Positions 15,540-25,492 are shown, counted from the first letter of the stretch. The stretch is DNA of 64,000 nucleotides from Cohnella baijiui (GCF_020731285.1 NZ_JAJFOW010000003.1:62001-126000), one strand, 5' to 3'. Numbers and translations: made by a program. Notes: a model not told the origin generated them from the sequence alone.

Positions 15540-18500
15540 AACAATTTCTTTCAGGCCTAAGCTCGAGGGTCAGTTCAGAATGAGATTTTATAATGCAGTA
15601 TCCGTAATTAATGATAATACCTCTATAGCAAATATTGAGCAAATTGTAGACGACGAAGTGTCTTGGGTTGAGAATGATTGCTTGGTTAATATGGCCCAAA
15701 GAAAAAAGTATCGTGCTGTCTGGTTACTATTTAGAGATTTGATTCGAGCCTCGTGGAAGGCTTGCTTCAGAGAGGGCGTCCTGGAGATGCGCCTTCCCAA
15801 TTTAGATCAAAATGAAATCCAAGATGCCTCCACTCCTGAATTAAAAAGCTTACTTCGAAGTTGGATGCAAGAGAGTCGTCTAGAGCGCCTTCTTTCTTAT
15901 ACGGATTTCATTACCCGAATGGAAGCACCTGCGTCAGGTAAAAAGGATATTGCATGCTTAATAGCTGATGGAAGCTATTTAGCAGATAAGCTTCAGAATG
16001 TACTTAATCAGAAAATTCCCATTGAGGATGCCGTTAGCCCTTACTTACAGCTCGTAAAAGAAAATGAGAGAGATACTTTTACCGGATTAAAGCTTTCGGA
16101 CATTTGGAGATATTTTAGATTAACCTGGTCAACTCCAGCCGAGACTACACCTGGCCGTACAATGCAATACCTAATACGAGATGCGGCTCATCCTATGCAT
16201 GCTGTTATGGGGATAGCGTCACTCGAAAACTGTGCAATGCAAATAACCTGCAGGGATGATGATATTGGCTGGACACCAAAATCCTTTACCAAAAAGCTTA
16301 GGAGCTTTAAAGAATTAAAGGATGTTTATAGAGAGTTTGAAAGGCTGCTGTCTTTTTTAGAAGAAGGGATTCAAGGAATCGATTATCAGGATCTGTGCTC
16401 GGAAGCAGAAATATTAAATCCTTCTGAGGAAACTGTAAAAGCGTTACAATTTAAAGCAGCCGCAGCTGAGGAGGAGCGTCAGTATTTACTGAAGCTATCC
16501 CAGAGTGAGAAACGAAATGAATTAGAAGAAAAAAGCGAATTAGGTAGTATTTCTCGAGAGACTGAAAATGCTTTGTACCTTAGAAAAAGAGCTGAGCAAT
16601 TATCTAGGCTGCTTCAATCAAAAAAGCAGTTAAACGATCTGGTACTTGGCTCGAATTTCGAGCGCATGTGGCTTTCCTTTGCTGAAAGTGAGACTGGCTA
16701 TTCAGCAATTCGAACTGCATTAATTGCTCAAAAAGGTAAGCATATAGGCTCAAGTATGATGGAGTTAAATATATGCGGTGCAGTCCCTCCGTACAACGAA
16801 ATTCTGGGAGGCAAGCTAGTAGCCCTTTTGGCTACTTCCCCTCAGGTAATATATGACTATTATAAACGATATGATTTACGAAGGAGTGAGATCGCAAGTC
16901 GTCTAAAGGGTGAAGATGTCCGGCGATCTGCTGAATTAGTCTATGTTGGTACGACATCTCTCTATTATGTTGGGTCTAGTCAGTATAATAGATTAAAGGT
17001 CCCTAAGGAAATTTTAGAAACGGATTTTGACATCCAGTGGCGTAGGTTAGGTATGACCTATGGCTTTGGAACCATGCATATTAGCAAGGCTACTACTATG
17101 AGCTTAACCGAGGCCACAAGTGATATTGGATTTACCCGTATCAATCACGTTTTTGGAGAAGGTGCAAGTCCCAAAATGCGCCTAATGAACATGTCGATAC
17201 GTGAATTACTTGAAACTAATCAAGATGAAGCAAAGGAACTATCGAAGCATGCTATGTCACGAATTGTTTATGGTGCGGCACTAGCAAAAAATACTAAGGA
17301 ATATCTTCTTGGCTTGGAGGAAAAACCAAATTACGGCTTTGACATTGAGGATTACATGTCGGGAACAAAGAAAATCATTAACTATTGGCAGCAGAGATGG
17401 GTTTTAAGTCGTTTGAGGTTTTCTCCCATATTTGATCGGATAAGAGCCTTTGATAAAACTGCCTTCTTAGTCAGTAGCGATATAAAAAAGCAGTCAGATT
17501 GGAAATTTGAAAGGCTAAAGGAGGCTTTGATCATGCACTACCCGGAAAATGATCGATCCGTCTTCAATTTCATTAGTGGCTTTTACCGCGGCAGCAGTGC
17601 ATATGCAGATAATATAGATAACCAGTATCTTACCCAAATGCATGTCGTTACTGAACTTGACGCAGCAATAATAGATGCTGTTTCTTCGGGTAAGGATGTA
17701 GTACTAACTGGCAATCCAGGAGATGGGAAGACTCATATTATTCGAATGCTACTGCCAAAACTGTCTGAGCTTCCAAGGCCACCAAGGATAGAAATTGATG
17801 CCAGTACCTTATCCAATGAAGAGATATTCGAGCATTGGAGTGAAGCCAAGCAGGCAGGTGTTCCTTTCGTTATTGCGATAAATGCAGCCGTTCTTTTTTC
17901 TCTCTCTCTTGAATATGCAGATTTTTTGCCGATTGCCGAAGCAAAGGCGCAGATGATTAATTCTACTGTTTTTCATAATGAAAGCTTTGAATTTAAAGAG
18001 TCCATTGTATTTGATCTTAGTAAACGTGAGGCTCTATCGCCAGGTATTGTTAAGCGAGTCATTGAGAATTTGACAAATAAAAGCAACTTTGAAGCCTGTG
18101 GTATTTGCCAGTTTGCCTCGTCCTGCGAGGTGTTAAGAAATGCAGAGCTTTTAAAAAATACACTATTCCAGGACAGACTCTCAATAATTTTAACTAGAGT
18201 TGCACTTCAAGGCCATCACGCTACGCTAAGAGAACTGTTTGGATTTATTTCATATCTTCTGTTTGGCAACCGGACATGTGAAAAAATGCATGCTACCTTC
18301 GGCGAAAATGAATTTGATTTGGTAAATCTGATCTACAGCGGTAAGGGAGCCCTGTTTGATGCTGTTCGTCAGTCCTTTGATCCTGCTCGAGTCTCTCATC
18401 CTATTTGGGATGAAAAGCTGCTTCAAAATAGTATAGACAAAGAGTCCTGGGTAGAAGGGATATTAATCTCATCTGAAGCGATTGATGTTAATAATGTCGA

Positions 18501-19119
18501 ATTATTCAAATTGCGAAAACGTCAGTTCTACTTTTTTAATACACACGGTGAGGCACTATTAAGCATTAACGACGACGACGTATCAAAATTCCAAGCTTTT
18601 TTAGCACAGGATAATAAGAGGACTATTAAAGAACTGATAAGAAAATTAAATGCTTTTTTTGGAGTCGCTAAACCAGGAACAGAATTGGAAATTTGGTTGG
18701 GTCATCGCTTTAATAACTCATCTCGTCGTATTCTTGTCTCCTTAGGGAAGCTTTCGGGCTCGCAGTTCTGCATTGGACGCCCGCGGCTCAACTCTCTTAT
18801 GAGCCAAGGAATAGAAATGACACAAAACTATTTAAGACTTGAAAAGCTCAATGCGCCATCGATATATTTAAAAATTGATTTCTCTTTATACTGCTTGCTA
18901 TTAGAAGCAGAGAGAGGAGTGCCTGTTCTATTTATGGAAAATGACAATGTAAAAAAGGTTTGGCGTTTTATAGAACAACTGCAAACAAACGATAGGCTTA
19001 AAGAAGAGGATGAGATTGCGGTTACCCTTCTTGATGTTCAGGGGAAAAAAGAAATTAACGTTACGATTGATAGGGACAGTAGAAAATATCTGTCCATTCA
19101 GAGCGGTGGCAAGCATTAA
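15529..19119 (+). CDS. DruA-like (DUF4338) domain fused to a P-loop ATPase
   Basis: A 1196-residue protein with two parts. Residues about 200-560 match DUF4338, the DruA domain of Druantia: HPMHAVMGIASLENCAM from His221 with DIGWTPKSF, NICGAVPPYNEILGGKLVALL around 426-430, and TTSLYYVGSSQYNRL from 475; a charged helical insert lies near 315-370. Residues about 690-1196 form an ATPase with Walker A GNPGDGKT (728-735) and a Cys cluster C857-x2-C860-x5-C866 that may bind metal; its place before the next two genes and its general layout recall DptF. DptF itself has, as far as I know, no DUF4338 domain. Start ATG 15529 overlaps the SfsA-like gene. DUF4338 call is strong, DptF likeness is moderate. 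Confidence 0.8.
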   Translation: MLNRTISFRPKLEGQFRMRFYNAVSVINDNTSIANIEQIVDDEVSWVENDCLVNMAQRKKYRAVWLLFRDLIRASWKACFREGVLEMRLPNLDQNEIQDASTPELKSLLRSWMQESRLERLLSYTDFITRMEAPASGKKDIACLIADGSYLADKLQNVLNQKIPIEDAVSPYLQLVKENERDTFTGLKLSDIWRYFRLTWSTPAETTPGRTMQYLIRDAAHPMHAVMGIASLENCAMQITCRDDDIGWTPKSFTKKLRSFKELKDVYREFERLLSFLEEGIQGIDYQDLCSEAEILNPSEETVKALQFKAAAAEEERQYLLKLSQSEKRNELEEKSELGSISRETENALYLRKRAEQLSRLLQSKKQLNDLVLGSNFERMWLSFAESETGYSAIRTALIAQKGKHIGSSMMELNICGAVPPYNEILGGKLVALLATSPQVIYDYYKRYDLRRSEIASRLKGEDVRRSAELVYVGTTSLYYVGSSQYNRLKVPKEILETDFDIQWRRLGMTYGFGTMHISKATTMSLTEATSDIGFTRINHVFGEGASPKMRLMNMSIRELLETNQDEAKELSKHAMSRIVYGAALAKNTKEYLLGLEEKPNYGFDIEDYMSGTKKIINYWQQRWVLSRLRFSPIFDRIRAFDKTAFLVSSDIKKQSDWKFERLKEALIMHYPENDRSVFNFISGFYRGSSAYADNIDNQYLTQMHVVTELDAAIIDAVSSGKDVVLTGNPGDGKTHIIRMLLPKLSELPRPPRIEIDASTLSNEEIFEHWSEAKQAGVPFVIAINAAVLFSLSLEYADFLPIAEAKAQMINSTVFHNESFEFKESIVFDLSKREALSPGIVKRVIENLTNKSNFEACGICQFASSCEVLRNAELLKNTLFQDRLSIILTRVALQGHHATLRELFGFISYLLFGNRTCEKMHATFGENEFDLVNLIYSGKGALFDAVRQSFDPARVSHPIWDEKLLQNSIDKESWVEGILISSEAIDVNNVELFKLRKRQFYFFNTHGEALLSINDDDVSKFQAFLAQDNKRTIKELIRKLNAFFGVAKPGTELEIWLGHRFNNSSRRILVSLGKLSGSQFCIGRPRLNSLMSQGIEMTQNYLRLEKLNAPSIYLKIDFSLYCLLLEAERGVPVLFMENDNVKKVWRFIEQLQTNDRLKEEDEIAVTLLDVQGKKEINVTIDRDSRKYLSIQSGGKH

Positions 19120-19136
19120 TAGGGGGCCGGTCATAA

Positions 19137-20600
19137 ATGGAAAAGCTTTATCTAAAGAAGCTAAGAGATACTGTGGACAAGAGATTTGTTGGGTTTAAAC
19201 CAAATGGGTCTAGCATAAAGCCTGTCCATATTTTTAGCGGAGCAACCCGTGTTATATATGGGAAGTCTGCAGATACCAGCGGAATTAAAAAGCTCTCTTA
19301 TGTGGCAAACGCTAAGGGAAAAACGCCTGCGGCGAATACTCCTGAGAAGGTGATTAGTTTTTTAAAGGAGTTAGATGCTATTGAGGATCAGGACATTCGG
19401 ATTGACGAATTAACCTCCTTTAGAAACATGCTTCAAAAGTTACTGTCTGCTGATGATGGAGTGTTTTCAGGGACCGACGATAGCATGGTTTCATATAGCG
19501 CTGGCTCAAGATACTTTATTACTCGCTTTGCAATGTATGAAGATGCGGGGGAGTTCATAGGTGGACTTATTAAAGAGTACTGTCCCGAGTTGTCCTTATA
19601 TATTTCTAAACTGCTGGAGGACAACAATGATCCGATTACAGTTCTTTTTACGCCGGTATTAATTGATGAGCCAGATCGGTTGTATGCGGAGAGCAGACAT
19701 GTAGATATCGAGGCCTTTGCTCGACAGTCCGATGCATTAAAAAAGTATTTGAGGGAGTTAAAGGTGTCGGGGGATTGCCTTCTAGCACATTTTCAACAAC
19801 ACTCTAATTCTCTCACGCAGCTTAGGCTTTTTAATTTTTTCTGTATATATAATCTCGTTCGCTATTTATCGCTTCTCGAAGCATTTTATTGCGGGGAAAG
19901 TATCCGACCATTCCTATTGGACTTTTCTGATGACAGTCAATCAAGTATTGCTCGTGCGTCTGTCATGTCATATACGCAGGTTCATCGTTCTATATCAAGA
20001 TTCTATGCTTGGGGATATGCGCAGGAATTGAAGTCTTTTAGCAAGGAGGAACTGCTGTCTTCAGAAACTCCTGAGTATGAGCCCAATAAACAGTCAAAGG
20101 CTGATGAAAAGGAGTTAGCCCGTATTTGGGAGTTGGCAAAGAGTGATGCTGCATTGGTTGACGAGGATGAAGCCAGACTTATATTTGGTACTACTATATA
20201 CGATATGCTAGCCCTGCAGGCCTCCTCTCACCCGGTAAATTACCTTAGAGCAATAGGTATTTTGTCAGGAATTTTGTATCCACCGACTAATTTTCATGTT
20301 AACAAACGATTTGCTCTTTCTCAGGATGTACTTGAGATGGTAATCAGAGCTTGTGTGGCTCCTTCTGAAACACTTTCTGGTGCTGAGTTGAGGGAGCGAC
20401 TGTGGGAACGTATGGGCGTTTTAATCGGAGGAAGTGATTTTGAAATGAGAAAGCTGCATGAATCCGGTAGTATTTTACAAGCGGATTCGGACTCCTTGAA
20501 TCAAAATTTTGATCGTTTTGCAGACACCCTTGAAGCAATGAATTTTGCAGAAATAATGGCTGATGGGATACTACAGATTAGACTGGGAGGGACTGCCTGA
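19137..20600 (+). CDS. unknown protein in the DptG position
   Basis: A 487-residue protein I do not recognise by motif. It is soluble and mainly helical (EKVISFLKELDAIEDQDIRI; LRLFNFFCIYNLVRYLSLLE; HRSISRFYAWGYAQELKSF), with no membrane segment, Walker motif or nuclease motif. It lies 17 bases after the ATPase gene and overlaps the translocase gene (TGATG), so all are made together. DptG of phosphorothioate-dependent restriction is of similar size and sits in the same place between an ATPase and a translocase gene; that analogy is by position only. It probably is an adaptor or scaffold of the complex. Confidence 0.6.
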   Translation: MEKLYLKKLRDTVDKRFVGFKPNGSSIKPVHIFSGATRVIYGKSADTSGIKKLSYVANAKGKTPAANTPEKVISFLKELDAIEDQDIRIDELTSFRNMLQKLLSADDGVFSGTDDSMVSYSAGSRYFITRFAMYEDAGEFIGGLIKEYCPELSLYISKLLEDNNDPITVLFTPVLIDEPDRLYAESRHVDIEAFARQSDALKKYLRELKVSGDCLLAHFQQHSNSLTQLRLFNFFCIYNLVRYLSLLEAFYCGESIRPFLLDFSDDSQSSIARASVMSYTQVHRSISRFYAWGYAQELKSFSKEELLSSETPEYEPNKQSKADEKELARIWELAKSDAALVDEDEARLIFGTTIYDMLALQASSHPVNYLRAIGILSGILYPPTNFHVNKRFALSQDVLEMVIRACVAPSETLSGAELRERLWERMGVLIGGSDFEMRKLHESGSILQADSDSLNQNFDRFADTLEAMNFAEIMADGILQIRLGGTA

Positions 20601-23600
20601 TGAAAACTAAGCAGGAGCTACTAATAGAACTGCTAATAAATAGACTCTCCGAGACGAAGGTTGGTATATTAGTAAAAGGTATTAACGATATTGTCCCTAA
20701 CGCTATATCTGTAGCTGTTGCCGCGGCGCTTAATAAGAAGTTATTCATATCGGCGGTTGGCTATGAGAATATAAGAGAAATAGAAGTCAACGATCTAGTT
20801 GTGGCAACAAAAATAGAAAAGGCTGTTATGTGGAGAAGTGAACCTGATAAGGCGGGGGCAATTATCACCTTCGTAAGGACAGACAGTGATAAACTGCACT
20901 CCCTAGCAGAATTCGATATTGTTTCAACTCGAGACCTTTCGAAGCACCTGCTTGAGAGTTGTATGAGGCAGGAAACTAATACACCGACAATTAATTTTTG
21001 GAGGGCATTGCTTGATACCTCCTCTTATTACTCTTATGAAACACTTTATGACTTTGTTGAAGCTGTTTCTGCTGAGTCAGATTTAAATGCTGCCATTCCC
21101 AAGAATATGTGGATATTAGGTTTATTATGTGACTATGATATTTTAAGTACGAGTATTAAGCCTGCAGATCGTCTCCAGCGAAACAGAGAACTAATTGTTG
21201 CGATTGGCCAAATGAGTGAGGAGTCGCGTAAAAAACTGAGTCGTTCCTTAGTCAAGGCTACCAAGGATGATAAGGAAAATCTCCAAACAGCTTATAAGCA
21301 TTTACAGAACTTTTATAAGTACGGCCGTAAGGATACCCTGAGCCAATTAAGCTTTGAAATTGTACAGAAGCTTTTTGCAGCAACAAAATCAGAAAACAAG
21401 ATCAGGGATAACTCTGCGGGAGATAACTCTTCTAGGGAGGAAAGCAATTCTACTATCATTAATGGCAAAGAACTTGAAGGCTTAATTACAAATACAATTG
21501 TAACGCCCACCGAAGAAGAGCTCGAGGATCTAACGGAGCTTTTTGGCGAGCTCAAGAAGCATTTTGATGAAAATCCCGATGAGGGCAAAAGCTCGTATAC
21601 TAGTATAGGGGGGATTTTCGAGGATCGAAAAATTGTTTTCGAGGCGCATAACACTGCATTGCGAAAGCTTGTCGGAATGGCCTGCAATGAAGCTAATTGG
21701 GGAGGAATTCTTGAAACCTCTGAAATTGTTCTACGAGATGTCGTGGCTTCAGAGGCTGAAAGCTTTATTCCCTTTGTTCCAAATAGCATTGATACGAGGA
21801 CCAGCTTTGATAATTCCTCGCTCTTCTCCTTTATGTCTAGATTTGATGATCAGTTCTCCGAGAAGAATCTGAAATCGGCAGAGCCCTTTATGCCAATTAT
21901 TGATACGATAATAGAATCAAGAAAGGTTCTTCTTGATCACATCGATTTAATTATGTATTATCCGGTTTTGTCATTCGGTGTGGACCTCGCTCTTCAAGAA
22001 GCCTTAAAAAAATATGTAGAGGGCTGGGCCAGCTTACTTCGTGCCTATTGTAATAATGAGCTTTCAATGCATGAAATTAGTCAAAAGGGAAGTAACTTTG
22101 TAGCTAGAGCCCTTTTGCTGTTAGATGTGCTGTATATAAAAACGCCGGTAGAATGGAAGGGAATGCTCATGCCCCTGCATCCTCTCTACTTGTGGAGATA
22201 TTATGAGGTATTTAAGGAACTAACTAATAACAGGGAGCAAATGAGTGAGGAGGATGCTAAGAATTTAACAGAGGTTTTCTCGTCATTGCCTCAGATAATG
22301 AATTTTTTGGTAGTAGATAAGATGATAACAAACTCTGTTAGCACCGAATTACCTTGCTCTGGAAGCATTGAAATGCTTCCGACCTTTGAAAACAAAACAA
22401 ATCGTTATCTAGGTTATGACGGCACACAAGCTGTTGAAGAAATATTGTCGCGTTGGGTTGCCTTTGCCCCTTACACAAAAAGTGAAGTTAGAATATGTAC
22501 AGTTGATGCTCCTGATTTGCCAAGTATCTTAAAGTCATTAAAATTGTTTATTGACAATAATGGCTGCGAGCGAATTGTATATTTCGCTTATCTAACACGA
22601 AATCAAAATGGTAATAGTGAGCTTGCCAAGCTCGACTACTCATCCAAGGATTATGAAATTGGGAATTTGATTAAAAGTGGTAGAATTTCAATTAGTATTA
22701 AAAATGTAGCTTCGTCAAGTGATGTGAAGCAGGAACTTCAAAAAAAGCCGGTGCATCTTGCCTTCTATTTCGACCAAGCTGCCTATTCAATCGAATATGG
22801 CCCGAGTACAAAAAGTCTTTATATTAATCCATTAGTTGTAACCTATGATTATGAATTTGATGATATAACCCATAGAGGAGACATTTTCCCTTCCTCTGAT
22901 ATGGATTCGGGCTTGATCGGAGACTATCATAAGGTAATGCGTCATGCCGAAATTGTAACAGCCAATAGAAATCCAAGGCCTACCTATAATCCAGATGCGG
23001 ACATCAGCAGTGTCGTTTCTACTATTGAGAATGGGGAGACACAGTGGTTAATTGCTGCGGACAGAACTACTAATAATTACTTGCCGCGCAATACAATTCC
23101 GATTGGAGAAAAGCAATACGGTAGAAGAATGGTAAGTATTTGGGCTGCCAAGGATTCCAGAATTATTGGTCAGTACCTTAATCTTTTGCGACAATATAAT
23201 CTTTATCCAGATAAAGAGGTTTTAAACAAAATACTTTCTCAGTTTGGTCATATTTCATCTGAGGGATTAATCAGCATCCCACGCTCTGGAACTGACGCCC
23301 AAGCAATTATTAATAGGAAAAAAGGGCTTATAGGTACAGTTTTTGCTGCCGCATGGTATACAAAAAAATATCCAAATTCGTTGGTGGCTTCATTGGATAC
23401 ACCAGATGCACGTCTTTGGTTAAATGATAGCAGTATTGGAAATGAACGAGCCGATCTTATTGGCTTGCGCTATGATGAAAGTACTAATTCATTATATGTT
23501 CAGCCTATCGAGGTGAAAACAAGGGATGACTCACCAGATGCGAGGCTTTCCGTCGATGAACACACAGGTGCTAAGCTAATAACAGGACATGCAGCGGACC

Positions 23601-25330
23601 AGATTGCTTCAGTTGTCGGAATGCTGAAAGAAATTTTTAATTTGGTCGAAACAGAAACTCTTAACATGTTTGTAGCTGCCCGGAGAGAGGTTCTTAAGTA
23701 CCAGGTAGTTTCTGAGTGCTTTAGACATGTTCATGATAGTAAATGGCAAAAGCAATGGAGTCAGGTACTGAAAAAAGCCTTTAGTACGGGGAAAACAGGT
23801 AATATAAACATTTTTGTGTCAGGTATGCTTCTCCATATTAAACTCAGTGAATCAAATGGTGGGAAAACCGTACATGCCCTACACCCAGAGTTTGATGATT
23901 GCCCAGTTGAATTTGTTGAACTTACTGCCAAGGAGATTCAAGCTGATATTTTCGGTGGTCCATCCTCGGTCACTAACTCAGCAAAGGAAATTGATTTTGA
24001 CGAAACCTCGGAGGAAACTCCTGAACCAGAGATCGAAATTGATAACGATGTCTTGGAAGAGGATGAGAAAAATGAAATTGTCCAACTGTCTCCAGAAGTA
24101 GCTTCAATTGAATACAGTCAGCCACCAAATGAAGTTGTTGGAATAAATGAGGCGGCTGCTTCAAAGGAATATAATGAACTAACAACTACGAATAAAGAGG
24201 TAATTGCCTTAAACGCTTCTGTAGATGTGGTCTCTAAGGAGGAGATCGAGCAGCTTGCTCGAGATTTCACAAGATCATGCTCTGATTATCATATAAATTT
24301 AAAAGAGTGTGATCCAAGTAAGGCAGTAGTGGGTCCGAGTATAATCAGACTTTACTTCAAGCTTTCCAGAGGGCAGAGTCTGCAGGCAGTTGAAAATCAT
24401 TTAGAGGATATAGGGCGTGAAATGAAACGAACAGGAATTTTAATTCAAGTAATCCATAATTCTGATGAGATTATATTGGATATTCCGCGCCTTCAAAGAG
24501 AGCAAGTACTTTATTCAGAGGTTGTAAAAAAGCTTCCTGTGACAACATCACCTGAGAAACTGTATTTTCCAATTGGAAGAACTCCTGATGGAAGAGATAT
24601 TATAAAGGATTTGGGGGAAATGCCTCATATTCTAATTGGCGGAAGCACGGGATCTGGCAAAACAGTGTTTTTATTCACGATGCTTGCATCGCTTATAAAA
24701 ACTCATCCGACTGAGAAAGAACTGCAATTGGTGCTTTCCTCCTCAGGCTTAGAGGATTTTGTTCATTTTGAGGGGATACCGCACCTTGTGGGAGGAAAAA
24801 TCATTTCAGATGCCCAAGAGGCAACCGAGGTAATTAAAAATGTAGTATATACGGAGTTTGAAAGAAGAGAAAAGATTCTTTCTGATGCCAGAGTGGCAAA
24901 TATTATTCAATACAATCAGAAATTTGAGGAAAAGCTGGCTCCAATGGTTGTTGTTATTGATGAATTCGCTGACTTATCTGACCAACTTGAAAAGAAAAAG
25001 GATAAGGAGGCCTTCTTCACACCAGTAAAGCGTATCGCACAAATTGGAAGAAAAAGAGGCATCCATTTAGTACTGTGTACACAACGCCCAGCAGCCAATC
25101 TGGTACCTACCAATATTAAGTCGCAGTTGAATGGAAGACTTGCACTGAGAGTGAATGATGCGAATTCATCACGTATGATACTTGAAGAAGCAGGTGCACA
25201 GCATTTGCAAAAACACGGTGATTTAATTTATAAAAATAGCTCAGAGATTGAACGTGCACAAGGATATTATATTTCAATTGAAGAACTTGATGAAATAGTA
25301 AGCCAGGTTGTCTCAACTTCAAAAATTTAG
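20600..25330 (+). CDS. FtsK/HerA-type DNA translocase with internal PD-(D/E)XK motif
   Basis: A 1576-residue protein. The first 900 residues have no recognised domain. A PD-(D/E)XK-like motif follows: Asp952 (ERADLIGLRYDE) and Glu971-Val-Lys973 (VQPIEVKTRDD). An acidic stretch (about 1120-1190) leads to an FtsK/SpoIIIE motor: Walker A GGSTGSGKT (1347-1355), Walker B VVVIDEFADL (Asp1454-Glu1455), then RKRGIHLVLCTQRPAANLVP and LRVNDANSSRMILEEAG. It should pump or scan double-stranded DNA and may cut it. DptH is the closest functional analogue by size and position. GGGAGGGA precedes the ATG. A terminator follows at 25349. Confidence 0.85.
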   Translation: MKTKQELLIELLINRLSETKVGILVKGINDIVPNAISVAVAAALNKKLFISAVGYENIREIEVNDLVVATKIEKAVMWRSEPDKAGAIITFVRTDSDKLHSLAEFDIVSTRDLSKHLLESCMRQETNTPTINFWRALLDTSSYYSYETLYDFVEAVSAESDLNAAIPKNMWILGLLCDYDILSTSIKPADRLQRNRELIVAIGQMSEESRKKLSRSLVKATKDDKENLQTAYKHLQNFYKYGRKDTLSQLSFEIVQKLFAATKSENKIRDNSAGDNSSREESNSTIINGKELEGLITNTIVTPTEEELEDLTELFGELKKHFDENPDEGKSSYTSIGGIFEDRKIVFEAHNTALRKLVGMACNEANWGGILETSEIVLRDVVASEAESFIPFVPNSIDTRTSFDNSSLFSFMSRFDDQFSEKNLKSAEPFMPIIDTIIESRKVLLDHIDLIMYYPVLSFGVDLALQEALKKYVEGWASLLRAYCNNELSMHEISQKGSNFVARALLLLDVLYIKTPVEWKGMLMPLHPLYLWRYYEVFKELTNNREQMSEEDAKNLTEVFSSLPQIMNFLVVDKMITNSVSTELPCSGSIEMLPTFENKTNRYLGYDGTQAVEEILSRWVAFAPYTKSEVRICTVDAPDLPSILKSLKLFIDNNGCERIVYFAYLTRNQNGNSELAKLDYSSKDYEIGNLIKSGRISISIKNVASSSDVKQELQKKPVHLAFYFDQAAYSIEYGPSTKSLYINPLVVTYDYEFDDITHRGDIFPSSDMDSGLIGDYHKVMRHAEIVTANRNPRPTYNPDADISSVVSTIENGETQWLIAADRTTNNYLPRNTIPIGEKQYGRRMVSIWAAKDSRIIGQYLNLLRQYNLYPDKEVLNKILSQFGHISSEGLISIPRSGTDAQAIINRKKGLIGTVFAAAWYTKKYPNSLVASLDTPDARLWLNDSSIGNERADLIGLRYDESTNSLYVQPIEVKTRDDSPDARLSVDEHTGAKLITGHAADQIASVVGMLKEIFNLVETETLNMFVAARREVLKYQVVSECFRHVHDSKWQKQWSQVLKKAFSTGKTGNINIFVSGMLLHIKLSESNGGKTVHALHPEFDDCPVEFVELTAKEIQADIFGGPSSVTNSAKEIDFDETSEETPEPEIEIDNDVLEEDEKNEIVQLSPEVASIEYSQPPNEVVGINEAAASKEYNELTTTNKEVIALNASVDVVSKEEIEQLARDFTRSCSDYHINLKECDPSKAVVGPSIIRLYFKLSRGQSLQAVENHLEDIGREMKRTGILIQVIHNSDEIILDIPRLQREQVLYSEVVKKLPVTTSPEKLYFPIGRTPDGRDIIKDLGEMPHILIGGSTGSGKTVFLFTMLASLIKTHPTEKELQLVLSSSGLEDFVHFEGIPHLVGGKIISDAQEATEVIKNVVYTEFERREKILSDARVANIIQYNQKFEEKLAPMVVVIDEFADLSDQLEKKKDKEAFFTPVKRIAQIGRKRGIHLVLCTQRPAANLVPTNIKSQLNGRLALRVNDANSSRMILEEAGAQHLQKHGDLIYKNSSEIERAQGYYISIEELDEIVSQVVSTSKI

Positions 25331-25348
25331 TGCTCGACGGGTATTATC

Positions 25349-25395
25349 AGAATGATGTCCTTGATTGGTAATCAGGGATATCATTCTTTTCTTTT
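25349..25395 (+). terminator. terminator of the cargo 1 operon
   Basis: AGAATGAT (25349-25356) pairs with ATCATTCT (25380-25387), with further pairing inside (CC/GG, TGATT/AATCA), followed by TTTCTTTT. It ends the regulator-to-translocase operon. Confidence 0.8.
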
Positions 25396-25406
25396 AATAA
25401 AAGGTG

Positions 25407-25492
25407 GTTTCTGGCGATCTTATTTTGGGGCTACGAGCAAAATGGTAAGTTAATGAATAGTACCCATGTTGGAGTTATGACTTTATGCGGGA
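25407..25492 (+). pseudogene. decayed 3' fragment of a second NlpC/P60 peptidase gene
   Basis: GTTTCTGGCGATCTTATTTT aligns with bases 14040-14060 of the intact peptidase gene, and the frame (one base lost) goes on as FWGYEQNGKLMNSTHVGV, the counterpart of FWSYERNGRFMDITHVGI. About 85 bases are recognisable. It is a diverged paralogue, not a recent copy. It shows that the right side of cargo 1 also belongs to integrative-element DNA. Confidence 0.7.

Noticed and set aside
14598..25330. complete DNA phosphorothioation system (Dnd) or complete Druantia
   Set aside because: No DndB, DndC, DndD or DndE-like protein and no large DruE-type helicase is coded in the window, so neither known system is present as such.
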